Assembly (NCBI GenBank): GCA_947000775.1
Contig: CAMQGK010000327.1
Span: 16,316,501-16,380,500 of the forward strand
DNA from: Pterois miles
Taxonomy: Eukaryota > Chordata > Actinopteri > Perciformes > Scorpaenidae
Direction of reading: 5' to 3'
DNA: 64,000 nt
This document shows positions 49,401 through 60,105 of the stretch, piece after piece. A program made the position numbers and the translations under genes. Numbering within the stretch: position 1 is the first letter of the stretch; every line of letters begins with the position of its first letter. A model generated the notes under the pieces. The model was given only the letters and a program-made list of their open reading frames with translations, made no database searches and was not told the DNA's origin.

Positions 49401-51923
49401 TGCATGTACTGTGGCCACTCATTTGAGTCTCTGCAAGATCTCAGCGTTCATATGATCAAGACCAAGCATTACCAGAAAGTGCCTCTCAAAGAACCAGTGC
49501 CAGCCTTGGCCACGAAACTGGTGCCCACTTCTGCTAAAAAGCGAGCTCTCCATGATGCTATAGTGTCCCCATGCTCCCCAGATTCTATCCATGCTGGTAG
49601 TGGTGGTGGTAGCGTATCCCTCGGGGATGTTGGCAAAGATGCAAAATCCGCAGCTAACCCCTATGTTACGCCAAACAACCGCTATGGCTACCAGAACGGT
49701 GCCAGCTACACATGGCAGTTTGAAGCTCGTAAAGCCCAAATCCTCAAATGCATGGAGTGTGGGAGCTCCCATGATACACTGCAACAGCTGACTGCCCACA
49801 TGATGGTTACTGGTCACTTTTTGAAGGTTACAAATTCTGCATCCAAGAAGGGCAAACAGCTGGTGTTTGATCCAGTGGTGGAAGAGAAGATTCAGTCTAT
49901 CCCTCTCCCACCAACCACCACCAGACTCCCAGTTCCCAGCGGTATTAAGTCCCAACCAGTGTCGCCCGCCCTCTCTTCTGGCTCAGAGGACAAGCGGGAA
50001 GGAGGTGAGGATGAAAAGGTCGAAGGAGGTGAGCCAGTGGAGAGAAAAATCAAGGAGGAGAGAGATGACTCTGGTGAGAAATCTGAGACTAACGCAACAT
50101 CATATAAATACCTTAGAGAAGAAGATCTGGAGGAGACACCGAAAGGGGGTTTAGATATTCTTAAATCCCTTGAGAACACAGTATCCAGTGCCATTAGCAA
50201 GGCCCAGACAGGCACACCTACGTGGGGGGGCTACCCTAGCATTCACGCAGCCTACCAGCTGCAGGGCGCCATGAAGAGCTCTGCTACTGTTCTACCCCCA
50301 ATGGTCCAGAGTGTCCAGATGCAACCAATGTTTAACAGTGGGCTACGAGGCCTGGTTACGGACCCCAACTCAGTCATCCACTCACCTCGGAGCCCTTCCT
50401 CCCCTACTCCCCTCAGGAGCAACGTCACTGCCATGGAGGAGCTCGTGGAGAAAGTGACGGGGAAAGCTGCCACTGTGAAGAAAGAGAAGGAGGAGAAGAT
50501 AGTGAGCCTGGAACGATGCCGGCCCCCGTCGTTAGTAAAATCTCCCTCTCCAGCATTGAGAGAACAGAGAGAACAATTAGCATCTCCAAATGACCTTTCC
50601 CTAGGTAAACCGTCCGGTATGAGAAGTAGCAGCCCAGGCAGTGTAGATTCAGAGCTCATCTGTAAGAAGGAGCCCAAAGAGAGTCTAGTAGATGGCCACA
50701 ACAACCATTCAAAGAATGGCTCTGAGCCGTGCCAATCCCCAGTAACTAATGGCAACAGCCTTGGCATCATCACCGATCACTCGCCAGAAAGTCCTTTCAT
50801 CAACCCTCTCAGTGCACTCCAGTCAATCATGAACACACACCTGGGTAAGGCCTCCAAACCAGTAAGCCCGGCTGCAGACCCACTATCTATGCTTTACAAA
50901 ATCAGCAACAGCATGATGGATAAGCCGGCTTTTAACCCAACTCCTCAGGGCAAGCCAGCTGAGCCCATCAACCACTATCAGCTGTATGAAAACAGTGACC
51001 AGCCCATAGACCTGAGTAAAAGTAAGGCTACCATTAACAACAACAATAACAATAACAACAGCAGCAGCGTGCTCCTGACCAACAATAGTGTAAATGGTAA
51101 CAAACCCCTCATTTCCCTCCCTGACTCAGTCTCCTCTCCTCTGAGAGAGAACGCTCTGATGGACATTTCTGATATGGTAAAGAACCTCACTGGGAGGCTG
51201 ACTCCCAAATCTTCAACTCCCTCCTCCATCTCAGAGAAGTCGGACGCCGACGGCAGTGCGTTTGAGGACACCCTGGATGACCTCTCCCCAGTGCAGAAGA
51301 GGAAAGGGAGGCAATCCAACTGGAACCCCCAGCACCTCCTCATCCTCCAGGCACAGTTTGCCTCCAGCCTGAGGGAGACCTCAGAGGGCCGCTATGCCAT
51401 GACCGACCTGGGCCCCCAGGAACGGGTCCACATCTGTAAGTTCACAGGCCTCTCCATGACCACCATATCCCACTGGCTGGCTAATGTCAAGTACCAGCTG
51501 AGACGGACTGGGGGCACCAAGTTTCTCAAGAACATGGACTCGTGCCAGCCCGTGTTCCTTTGTGGTGACTGTGCCTCCCAGTTCAGGACTCCCTCCTCCT
51601 ACATCAGCCACCTGGAGTCTCACCTGGGCTTCAGCTTGAAGGACCTGTCCAAACTGTCAACTGAGCACCTTCGGGAGCAGCAGGCTGCCTCAAAGGTGAT
51701 CACAGACAAAATGACATTCGGCAGCCCCCTGTCAGCCTTTACCACGGCAGAGGACGACACAGGCTCTGTGTACCAGTGCAGACTTTGCAATCGGACATTC
51801 GTCAGCAAACACGCAGTCAAACTGCACCTCAGCAAGACCCACGGCAAGTCTCCGGAGGACCACCTGGTGTATGTCACAGCTCTGGAGAAACTGGAGAAGC
51901 TAGACAAGATGGAGAAGGTTTAA
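19748..51923 (+). CDS. tshz1: Teashirt zinc finger homeobox 1 (two coding exons)
   Basis: Spliced CDS 19748-19787 joined to 48385-51923; 3579 bases, 1192 residues (human TSHZ1 1077). The protein is a nuclear transcriptional repressor of the teashirt family; human loss causes congenital aural atresia and olfactory defects. Seen: three atypical teashirt zinc fingers (C292/C295/H308/H314; C353/C356/H369/H375; C469/C472/H485/H491), a CtBP-type PIDLS motif at 887-891, an atypical homeodomain at about 987-1057 ending in WLANVKYQLRR, and two C-terminal C2H2 fingers (1073/1076/1089/1093 and 1145/1148/1161/1166). The N-terminus MPRRKQQEPRRSA matches TSHZ1. Extra length lies mainly in a Ser/Thr/Gly-rich stretch and an Asn run. 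Paralogue choice over tshz2/tshz3 rests on the N-terminal region and the zadh2 neighbour. The start has A at -3 and competes with upstream ORFs. Confidence 0.97.
19788..21298 (+). other. tshz1 intron, 5' part
   Basis: Complex sequence following exon 1. The stretch 20760-20880 (AAATGAGTGACAGG, GCTAATGAGGCC words) looks like a conserved regulatory block. A (GGT)n tract lies at 20988-21008. No coding sequence supported. Confidence 0.5.
21299..21344. repeat. (CA)n microsatellite
   Basis: Uninterrupted CA run of about 23 units. Confidence 0.95.
21345..24769 (+). other. tshz1 intron segment with CNE-like islands
   Basis: Holds a short (CA)n at about 21510-21525, a poly-A tract near 21989, a (GT)n near 22551-22568, and a notably complex, homeobox-motif-rich block at 22610-22860. 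A further complex block lies at 23230-23420. 23800-23880 is a GT/GA-rich degenerate microsatellite. No gene recognised. Confidence 0.5.
22610..22860. promoter_or_regulatory. Candidate conserved enhancer in tshz1 intron
   Basis: A 250-base block free of simple repeat, with CCTAATTATC, CGATTAATGC, GATGTAATCAAG and CTGACTAATCACG words plus E-box CAGGTG, between microsatellite-rich flanks. The composition suggests a homeodomain-bound developmental enhancer; conservation is not tested. Confidence 0.35.
24770..24892. repeat. Compound (AC)n-(AGAC)n-(AC)n microsatellite
   Basis: AC run 24770-24800, unique spacer, AGAC tetranucleotides at about 24829-24848, then a second AC run to 24892. Confidence 0.93.
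24893..29259 (+). other. tshz1 intron segment
   Basis: Contains a (CT)n at 25911-25939, a poly-T of about 19 near 26338-26356, a C/G-homopolymer-rich zone 26540-26840, a poly-T of 26 at 28136-28161, and a C run near 28325-28336. Complex, possibly conserved blocks lie at 26580-26700, 27480-27600 and 28480-28580. No gene recognised. Confidence 0.5.
29260..29344. repeat. Poly-C(31) plus (CA)n compound repeat
   Basis: About 31 consecutive C at 29260-29290, then ACC and a CA run to 29344. Such long C runs are uncommon and prone to assembly error. Confidence 0.93.
29609..29692. repeat. (CT)42 microsatellite ending in a splice-acceptor-like TGCAG
   Basis: Perfect CT run of about 84 bases followed directly by TGCAGCTCAG. 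Confidence 0.93.
29693..31064 (+). other. tshz1 intron segment, AT-rich
   Basis: AT-rich unique-looking sequence to about 30130, then pyrimidine-rich DNA, a (GT)n at 30488-30521 and a poly-T of 25 at 30592-30616. No gene recognised. Confidence 0.5.
31065..31114. repeat. (GT)n microsatellite
   Basis: About 25 uninterrupted GT units. Confidence 0.95.
31115..34522 (+). other. tshz1 intron segment
   Basis: Includes (GT)n at 32019-32072 and (AC)n at 32530-32554. 31560-31650 is purine-rich and 31800-31930 is pyrimidine-rich. The block 34320-34440 is complex and resembles a conserved element. No coding sequence supported. Confidence 0.5.
32019..32072. repeat. (GT)n microsatellite
   Basis: GT run with one TTT interruption near 32028. 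Confidence 0.93.
34523..34587. repeat. (GT)n microsatellite
   Basis: About 32 uninterrupted GT units. A second GT run follows at 34713-34748. Confidence 0.95.
34749..36907 (+). other. tshz1 intron segment
   Basis: Mixed sequence with a GT-rich degenerate stretch at 35850-35950 and an A run near 35551-35568. 36180-36500 is complex and may be regulatory. The long minus-strand open frame across 35114-35896 is low-complexity and rejected as a gene. Confidence 0.5.
36908..37561 (+). mobile_element. hAT-like non-autonomous element, family A copy 3 (intronic)
   Basis: Same orientation as copy 1 and intact across the site where copy 1 is interrupted. It ends TGACAGCCCTA at 37561 and carries TGACCTTTGACCT at 37100-37112 and GGGTACCC near 37141. 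No coding capacity. Confidence 0.82.
37800..38211. mobile_element. MITE with AGACCGATAT ends
   Basis: AGACCGATAT at 37800-37809 and its exact reverse complement at 38202-38211 delimit 412 bases. Related fragments lie at about 3541-3640 and 59863-60105. No coding capacity. Confidence 0.68.
39732..39788. repeat. (GT)n microsatellite
   Basis: About 28 uninterrupted GT units. A similar run lies at 39195-39250. Confidence 0.95.
40113..40164. repeat. (GT)n plus poly-G(22) compound repeat
   Basis: GT run to 40142, then 22 consecutive G at 40143-40164. It is the strand-inverted counterpart of the poly-C/(CA)n tract at 29260. Confidence 0.93.
40910..41080. promoter_or_regulatory. Candidate homeodomain-bound enhancer in tshz1 intron
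   Basis: Contains TAATTAG at 40918, CAATTAAT at 40977, and two identical TAATTAGCTAA sites at 41004-41014 and 41046-41056. The sequence is complex and free of simple repeats. An enhancer role is inferred from motif clustering in a developmental-gene intron. Confidence 0.45.
41105..41176. repeat. (CA)n-(TA)n compound microsatellite
   Basis: CA run with one CG interruption, then a short TA run at 41164-41176. Confidence 0.93.
41177..46445 (+). other. tshz1 intron segment
   Basis: Contains (GT)n at about 42180-42201, (CA)n at 42371-42408, a C run near 44250-44262 and a poly-A of 21 at 44903-44923. Complex blocks at 43400-43600 and 44320-44610 are possible conserved elements. The many short open frames are chance or repeat-derived. 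Confidence 0.5.
46446..46483. repeat. (GT)n microsatellite
   Basis: Uninterrupted GT run of about 19 units. Confidence 0.93.
46484..48384 (+). other. tshz1 intron, 3' part
   Basis: Includes a pyrimidine-rich stretch at 47360-47520 and a (GAAA)n tract at 47945-47982. It ends in the T/C-rich tract and CTCCAG acceptor of the main exon. The 213-codon open frame at 47247-47888 is Ser/Pro/Leu-rich, unlike teashirt proteins, and is rejected. Confidence 0.55.
47945..47982. repeat. (GAAA)n tetranucleotide repeat
   Basis: About nine GAAA units with one GC interruption. Confidence 0.92.
48385..51923 (+). CDS. tshz1: tshz1 main coding exon
   Basis: 3539 bases from acceptor CTCCAG (48379-48384) to TAA at 51921-51923. 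It carries all zinc fingers and the homeodomain. The open frame extends upstream to 48366, but that part is intronic pyrimidine tract. Domain spans in DNA: finger 1 about 49212-49292, finger 2 about 49395-49475, finger 3 about 49743-49820, CtBP motif 51003-51017, homeodomain about 51300-51515, finger 4 about 51552-51625, finger 5 about 51771-51846. Confidence 0.97.
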
Positions 51924-53240
51924 GCGAGGGTCTCAAGCTGAGCGTAGAGACTGACAGCTGTGGAACTGACTAGAATTTCATTGCACTAAAATGACATTGT
52001 TCACAGTTACTGCACTGGGCCGAACTGAGCCGCCAGAAAAAAAATCGGTCTTATTATTATTTTTTTTTGTGATAACTGCCTGACTGGACCATGTCTTTTC
52101 ATGTTGATTTGTTTTTTTTTTTGTTTTGCCAAGCTTTTTTACACTTATTTTGTAATATATTTATATGCTATTTGTCTGATCTGTGCATGTATTTTAGTGA
52201 ATCAAGGTTAAACACAAGATTTTAATCTTTTCATGGCAAAAATACAACTACTGCTTCAATGGTAAAAGTGGAAGAGTGGAAAAAGAACTGATGGAAGAGA
52301 AAACTGTATAATACTTGATATGAAGAAGGTGAAAATTAAATGTATACACCAAAAGAATGAAAGAATACCCTGAAAGACTGAAGTAGCACCTTAGACGGTT
52401 GAATTTTGAATTTGTAAAGAGAACATGTTTTGAAATATCTTGCATTTGTCAAAATCACATTGATTTGAAAAGATCCAGGATTATTATTTCCCCTCCCTTC
52501 TCCTTTTTGGGTTCCTGTCACTGCAATGTTTCTGATGATGAATGGCCTGCTCATAAATCTGTCAGTGTATTAGAAAAAAAAAAGATCATGTGAACATTTG
52601 GAAAAACTGAAATGCTGCTTCTGGTTTACGAGTCAATCAGTGAAAATGAATGGCCGTCAGTATGCAAGTTTGCTCAAAAAAAAACTTTTCCTCGTTGTGA
52701 AGTATCACCTTATAGCAATTTTCCCGTTGTATGGTTTGTTACAACATCCTCTTTCTAAATTGTGTCGCTTTATTCAACTGTAAAGAGAAACAGTCCGTTA
52801 CATGTAAATGATTACCAGTGAAATGTCAGTACTCCATCAGACATATCTTACCATTTGAAATGGCTCAACATTCTTTGTATCTTAAGGTGTGTGCATTCTC
52901 TAACTTTTATATTGTCATTTTATATACAAAAATGATAAAAAATAAAAACAGATGGTGTATATAGATATATGCTGTAGAGCTACAAAAATGTCCTTTTTTT
53001 AAAGAAAATTACAAATTTAGCTTCTTTGGCTTGGTTTACAGAAATGATTTTAATTATACTTGCATCCAATTTGATGCATGAAAATGGTGTGGAAAATAAA
53101 TAAGCGATGCACAATGACTATACATTTCAATGTTTTATCGACAATATTGTAAAAAAGAAAAAAAAACTTTTTAGCACCGATTAGTTTGTTTCATTTCTTT
53201 CTCAATTGTAAAATAAACCCCAAAGCAGTTGTTAAACAGT
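51924..53240 (+). other. tshz1: tshz1 3'UTR
   Basis: AT-rich sequence after the stop with many T runs, and candidate polyadenylation hexamers AATAAA at 52941-52946, 53095-53100 and 53212-53217. The last is followed within 40 bases by a GT-rich stretch (TTTGTGGTCGTGTG), so cleavage near 53235-53240 is favoured. A Pumilio-type TGTATATA lies at 52956-52963. The end position is an estimate. Confidence 0.7.
53212..53217 (+). terminator. tshz1: Favoured tshz1 polyadenylation signal
   Basis: AATAAA followed by a GT-rich downstream element at about 53246-53263. Weaker alternatives lie at 52941 and 53095. Confidence 0.55.
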
Positions 53241-56200
53241 CATACATTTGTGGTCGTGTGTTCATTTTGTCACGGTGGTGCACCAAACTCAACATGTATA
53301 AAATTTCACTTTGCAGCAGTTGCTTGGCGGCAGATTAAAGCGATCACACCCATATCAAATCCTAACCCAGTGTAATAGGATTTCTCTTTTTTAGGGGGGA
53401 GGGCGGGTTAGCATTGCAGAGGTAAGATTGGTAAGATTTACAACAGGCCTTTTATAGGCTTTTATATTTACAACATTTTTAAGAAAAAAAGCCACTGGTG
53501 TCATACTCATAACTGATGACTGAGCCACGTCATACTGCCGATGATTATTATAATGATGAAGATGACGGGGATGATAAGTCTGTAAGGGTGCCTATTGTGC
53601 TGTGAGAAACTCATGCTAGGCTTGTGACTGGCCTTCGGAGGGCCTCTTCTGAAAGAATCAGTGTTATATTAATGATGGCAGACAGTGTACTTTTGCCTGT
53701 CTTCTTGGAACAAAATCAGATGGGTGTCTGTTCTGCCTAATATAGCCCCCTGACTGGCCACAGCCAATAATTAACACAACTATTCATTTGATACATGAGC
53801 AGGAAGCTGTCCTTTATTTCTGATCAGCTGCAATACTGCATGTCTCAACTCTGTGCATTCTTGTGATGGGGATGCTACAGTGAAGGGGCATAACTGAGAT
53901 TTTAATGTTTCAGACACTGCTCTTCAATTGGTGAGCGTACTTCGCTGGCGTCATTCATCAGAACCAGAAACTAATGCATGTGTATAGTGAATGCCACATT
54001 GTGAACACACATCTGTATTTTTGTAGGTTTCTTCAGATAAAACAATGTTGCAAGATAAAGTGTCGCTTTGGCATCAATTTTTATTCCCACAGCTCGTGTG
54101 CAATAGTCTAAGGTCAGGGGAAAAGAATGTAGTTTAATGCAGAAAACCATCTCAACTTTATTTGCTTTGTTTTCATCTCCTCCAAATTAATGTTTGCATG
54201 GTTGCTTGCAGAGCATGACAGAAGATGTCTGCATCTTTTTGGCTCATCAAGCAGCTTCTCCATCATCAAGTCAAGTCCTTCAATCTCTTCTGTTGTATTT
54301 GGCCATGGCCTTTTCGCACCACAAGTTTCTCTGCTGCTGCGCTGTTGTAAATTTCTTGTTTCACATCTGACTTCATTCAACGCATACCACGACCTTAACA
54401 TTTAGCTTCAGTGTGAGCTGAAAGTGATTTGTCATGTACAATGACCTCTAGGTGACCCCCGACAAGTTGTGGGATTTTTCTCCTCGGCCAGCCCTGCAGG
54501 TAAAGCGTCCGCATCAGGAATGTGATCTCTCATCTCGCCCTCATGTCTCAAATTTCTGATAGAGCGCTTACAGTGCCCACCTTTGTGTGGATGACGCCAT
54601 GCTGCAGTGTTATGACTTCCATTCCTCACACTCACAACATGTCTCGTGTCGGCTGAGTCAGTCACACACACTCACTCTGCCCCGGCTATATTAGCACGAG
54701 TGTCTTTTGTGCAATTACACACCTCCTCGATCTGGCTGCACCTCGCTGTGTTGATACATGGATCCAGTGACAAAGGAAACACAGGCAAAGGGGCAGATTA
54801 GCCCGGCTGAAGATGCGGCTTCCTTGAAAAAAGGGGGCTGCTAGAGTTGGGTTATAAAACAAACAAGGCAGATAAACAAGCAACATTTGGAGGAGATACT
54901 GTTCCCTGCACACCAGAAATAAAAAAACACCTTGTAGGTTTAATACCCCACAGCTAAACCTGTAATTTTGCTGTGCCGTCAGATAACTGCTGAGCCGATA
55001 GAGACTCTTCCCTGCTTTGTTAGAGATCAGTGCACTGTTTCCTGTGCGTATTCTATGTAAATTACATGCGATAATCGCCACGCACGGCACAATGCTGGTT
55101 CCCGTGGTGCAAACGGAAACCGAGGATAGATAAACGCAGGCTGGGCAGATTTGCATAGCCTTTGTGTTTTGGGCGCTGCTGAACGTGAGCCCTGAGGATT
55201 GGTAGGGATTTCCTCAAGGTTTTGTATAAGTAAATGCCTGCTTCCTCTCAGGGCTGGGACCATTATGTACAGCAGACAGGGGTGGGTGTAGACAGAGGGC
55301 ACAAACGGAATAACAAAATTACCTGGGCTGGTGGGAACACAGGGAGGGAGTATTAACCTGCATAACTCGCGTCTGCCTCTGCCGAGATAGAACAGGGATG
55401 GTGTTTGCATGGGGATGTGTACTCCTTACACTCTGTACATTGCACCATTACAGTGTATGTTTGTGTCATCTGTTAGAGACAATGATAGAGAGGTGTCTCT
55501 CTGTGGTTATAGCAGATCACAGAGAAGTGAAGTTAAACAGGGAGGGCACGTCGATCTCATGATGTTTGATGTTTCCTCAGAAGTTCACCTCTAAAGCTCC
55601 AAGGTGTGTTATTACCTCTAGTGTAAGTATGCTCAGTGGAAACACACACACACACACACCTGTGGTTTATTGACAAGTCTTTTGTTAGGCTTCATATGTT
55701 CATGGCCCTTGTTCCTGGTTTGTATAGCGGCATGAAGATCATTGTCAACCCACGAAAACAAAGACAAAGCGCCTACTGAGGATCCCGGCGCGTGTCTGCC
55801 GTCTATAAAACCTCCAACTTTGGGCACAACTCTGCGCAACGTATGGTTTAATACCCTTCCAAATACCTTAAACCAAACAAACAATGTCTGACAGAGAATC
55901 AACAAACAAAGCAACAACAACTGAGAGCCTTTGCAATGGATCAGAAACTAAAGTCAGAGGAATCTGTTTGGATCCTGATAAAACGCCTCATTGTGGAAAC
56001 TGCATTCAGGAAGAAGTTATCAGTATTCACGTTTTGCACAAGATACCTGCCTCAGTCTATTTTTATGTTGATTCAAGTCAGTTTGTAGGCTTGTTTCAAT
56101 TATGTTGCTCAGCTTCACACTGTAAAATGTGCAGGATCTGTGACAATTTTACTTTTCATATGCACTAACCAAAAAGGGTTCAGTATAGTACCATGATAGG

Positions 56201-56441
56201 TTTTGTTTGTGCTGCAACCTTACTTTTCATTTTAAGACAGTGTATTCACTGATATGGGATGTATACAATACTACAATTCTTTTTTAATTTTTAATTTATT
56301 TTTATTTTCTCATAACGTTTGAAGTGACGTTAGCCTGCTGGCAAAATCTGATTTATTTTCAATTGGGTGGAAGTAACAAATTACATTTACTCTCATTACA
56401 GTAACAAGGTTGTTTTGTTGTGCATAAATTAGGCCTATTTG
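53241..56441. other. Gene-free flank downstream of tshz1
   Basis: Mixed unique-looking sequence. A short (CA)n lies at 55642-55659. No exon, RNA gene or transposase recognised. Confidence 0.55.
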
Positions 56442-56948
56442 CTGGGGTGGATTAATGCACAGGCTGGCCTAGGTTAAAGCTTATGGGCCTCTATGTTTGC
56501 AAGGGCCCCAGATTGGCAAGATTATTTTCAATTATTGAAATGCACTTCAGAGAAAAAAATGTTACCCCTGTTGGCACATAAGAAACATCAAAAAATTAAG
56601 CTCATTAAGATGAAGATCTTATGGAACTGGCCCCTTGATGTGACCAGATTCGTAAGGTCAATTTGGTTTTCAAATAATACGTCACTACTGGACAGAATAG
56701 TGGCAAAATGTCAGAAAGAAAATATGATCACAGAGCACAAAAATGAAAGGCACAGCTGAGAGAACACTATGTCCTCTCTACTAAAGAAAATCCCTAAATT
56801 GACTAGATATTATAAGCTGTGTAATATTCCTTGCATGCTTTTATGCATGGCACAAAATTATTTTTTTTTCTGGTGACGGTAAACCATGAAAAGTATGGGT
56901 GGGGGGCCCACACAAAGCGTAGCCCCAGACCACTTTAAACCACCACTG
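56442..56948. mobile_element. hAT-type element remnant (CAGTGGTGG end)
   Basis: The left end CTGGGGTGGATTAA and the reverse complement of the right end CAGTGGTGGTTTAA match at 11 of 14 positions and fit hAT termini. Flanking 8-mers CCTATTTG (56434-56441) and CCTCCTTG (56949-56956) match at 6 of 8. The interior frame 56493-56759 has no recognisable transposase domain. Confidence 0.6.
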
Positions 56949-57119
56949 CCTCCTTGTAGATCTACCTTTGTGAATTTTTAAAAAAATCAGTAGGTCTAAT
57001 TTTAAGCACAAGTATTACACGTCACTGCATTTCAAGTCATATCTGTTACTGGAGTTTAAAAAAGGTAACGAAAAAGTCCTGATAAACTGCGTGAACAGAA
57101 GAAAGGAGACAAATCAGCA

Positions 57120-57652
57120 GCTGCAGCAGAGAAGAAGCTGCAGGTGTCTGCGCTGCAAGATGGCGGACCCCAGAGTGGCGACACCGGAAATGATGCATTT
57201 ATAAACGTATGCGCACAGCTGGCAGAGTTCACTGCAGAGCTACTCCATGGGTCACTTGAACCAAATGTAGGGTGACATAGGGGGTTATTTTAGGGGTAAT
57301 TATTGTACCTTGGCATAGTTCAAACGTTTTGCATCTATTTTAATTAATGACATTAAATGCGCCGTTCGGCCGCGCGCTAAATGACACACCCACAATGCTC
57401 ATGACGGGTACTGTGTCTGGCTAACATGCTAAATGCTAACATGCTCATAGCAGTGACTTGAGGAGCTTCTGCTTTCAGTCAAGTGTATGAGGACTTTGAG
57501 GAGTGCAGCGGGACCAGAGGTGGACTGGATATACCGGGACCAGGGAGGCTGAGTGGACTGGTTATATTACGCTTTCAGAATGAGCGCGTACAGACGCTGA
57601 ACCCGGAGCGGACTGTGGAGTGCTCAAGACTTGCAGGCTGCAGCTCAGTCAG
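57120..57652 (+). promoter_or_regulatory. Candidate TATA-less promoter and first exon
   Basis: YY1-type AAGATGGCGG (57157-57166), ETS-type ACCGGAAAT (57183-57191) and NRF1-like TGCGCAC (57210-57216) lie within 60 bases. A near-consensus splice donor CAG/GTGAGTAC follows at 57653. CpG is locally raised (57175-57210, 57358-57378, 57585-57612). No long open frame begins here, so a non-coding first exon or lncRNA is the likely reading. It could instead be part of an unrecognised repeat. Confidence 0.35.
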
Positions 57653-57658
57653 GTGAGT

Positions 57659-59862
57659 ACAACAAACTCAGCCCTGCAGATTGATAACATTAACAACCAC
57701 GTCGTTGCGTAGTAGCGTTGCCTAGCAACTACTCCCGTGTGCGTGCTTCACGATGTAAACTGTGCAGTTTGTGCTTTGCTGTTATACAGTGGCTGCAGCT
57801 GCTGAGGAGTTAATATTGTTTACATGCCCATGTTGTCTCCGTTGGCTATGGTTGATCCTAAAAGAAGTTTCAGGTGCTGTGGTGTCCATAGCTCCTTTTA
57901 TCATTTTGTTTCTCTCTTTTCTGGTTGATTCGTATGAGGCTACATATTAGTATATTTGATAATCAGTCGTATACACAGACTGCAGAGTACCATCTCTTGG
58001 TTTGGTTTTGTTGTTCATATTCCACTTGTTAGTGCAATATATTTTACAGTAGTATCATACACCACTCCTCCTTAATATATAAGCCAGTAAGGTTTAGTCA
58101 ATACATTTTAACTGACCTATTTTTTTTACTTTTACTGAACCAGAAATGTCTTGCTAGTCTTGATAGTAAAACCTGTTTTAGTGTTATAGAAAACATTTAG
58201 GAATAATTTACACAACACGCATTAAAACATTTCAGAACGTCAATCTAACCTTTTTTTTTCCCAAAAGGTTTAACCACTCATAGCACTTTTACATAGCCCT
58301 CCTACCATCCTGTTGATGAGGTTCATTACAGTAGGCAGACGTTTTATTTTTATATAACATCTGTTTATTCATCTCTTTTTGATTCAGATACACTGACGAT
58401 TTTACAAGACTGAATTTTTTAAATAGGGTACATCATGTCAGGCGCTACAGCGAGATACTGTCATGCCACTGTAACTGAGAGTGCAGCACTCCAGCTGGTG
58501 TCAGTAGCAGTGTATTTGTATTTTTTTGATGGACACGCGGCAGTCTTTCATCAAGGTGGGTTTATTTTGTGGTGGGAGGGTTGATGTGACAGAGTTGTCT
58601 TTGGAGAATGATGGTGTTTGACAGCAGCAGGCTAACGGATGTAGGAGATCAGCTCAGTCTGCCAAGCCTTTAGTTATGATGTGGTGGTGGATGAGAACTG
58701 CAGGTGTGTGTCGCCTGGCCCTTCATCCATCACAAGCCCGGACAAAACGCAAAGAATACAGGGGATGAAATGTTTCTTCCATCTTGGTGGATGAGGGATG
58801 TGGTTTTATAAAACAAGATGAGATACCCATCCATTCCCTTCTTACCAGTGTACTGATGCAGTGTATTTTTTTTTTTGGAGGGGATTATTTTGTTCTCTAT
58901 CTTTGTTTCTTCATTTTTTTAAAACTTGCATTTAGACATATATAAGCCGTGCTATACCTTGTCATGAAACGTTGATAGAAATTTGTACCAACGTGATGAC
59001 CACTTTAAATATACCAGTTTTATGTTTTTCTATGCACACCTCTCGCTGTGTAATCTATCTCTATATGCCAGATCATCTGGGGAGATCTCTATAGCTATAA
59101 TAATAATCCACATATGAAAGATTAATGGCATATATCCCATTATCCTGTGTGTATATGTATGATTCAGTCATTGACCTCCCAGTGGTTTTCTGAATACGAG
59201 AACTACCATTCCCTGTCATTCCTATTTCAAATCAAAGAGGTCAACATAGAAAATGTCTCAAAACCAATTTGTGTTTCAAAAAGACCCTTGAGAAATAGTG
59301 GCTTGTGTTGCGTTTGATATGCACAAAGACACTTATCCCTTATCTGTCTTTTCTGAACGAAAGAGGAAGAGATGGAGGGTGAAGTGCTCCAGGAATCAGT
59401 GCTGCCTCCATGAGATATGATGCTGCTTGATTTTGATCATTGACATTTGCTTTTTCATGCATCCCGAAAAACAAGGCCTCCCTTCCATTAAGGAATTATT
59501 CAAATGACCTTCAACAGTGCATGTTTTCCTACAGTTTTGTTGTGGGAATATGAGAACACATACTGACATCTCAATTACTTATGCAAGGCTCAGAGTAGGC
59601 CCAGTGGATGCAATCACCGTGTGTGCTATCCTCAGTCACTCCGAATCACAGAGGCTCCCGGACAGACACACATAATTCAGACAAGTCAGACAGGATTTGC
59701 ATACAAAGACTAAAAACAAAAAAAAAGAGGGCATAAATAAAAAATGCACCATCTTGAGCGGGGAGAGAAGGTAGAGCTTGGAGAGGAGGGGAGGGAAGAA
59801 GGGGAGGCCGGTAAATTGTTTTAAAAAGGTCTTACATGTCATGTTGTGTATGTAAAAGGGTT
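57659..59862. other. Gene-free flank
   Basis: AT-rich unique-looking sequence with T runs near 58249 and 58868. No acceptor-exon pair that would follow the 57653 donor could be supported. Confidence 0.5.
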
Positions 59863-60105
59863 AGACCGATATACACAGCTGATACTGGCCTTTGCCATTT
59901 GCTTCAGTGTTGGATACCTCAGAATGAACAAAATGTAGTTGTATTGATAACAATTTATGATTGTTACTAATGATAATGAAAAATATTATGTCATCCCCTA
60001 ATTTTCAATGTTTTCCTCTTTGACAAATAACATTTTGGAGTGAAAAATGTTTTCAGGCACAAAAATCTACATATCTGATATATTAAAGATACTGAGTACT
60101 GGTAC
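59863..60105 (+). mobile_element. AGACCGATAT-family element fragment
   Basis: Starts AGACCGATAT exactly like the MITE at 37800. The second terminus is degraded, so the right boundary is a guess. Confidence 0.45.

Noticed and set aside
49419..49955. Antisense open frames inside tshz1
   Set aside because: They are shadows of the well-supported sense coding exon, and several overlap one another.
56493..56759. 88-codon frame as a captured zinc-finger or transposase peptide
   Set aside because: It has no paired Cys/His pattern and no catalytic motif. It is interior sequence of an eroded hAT-type element.
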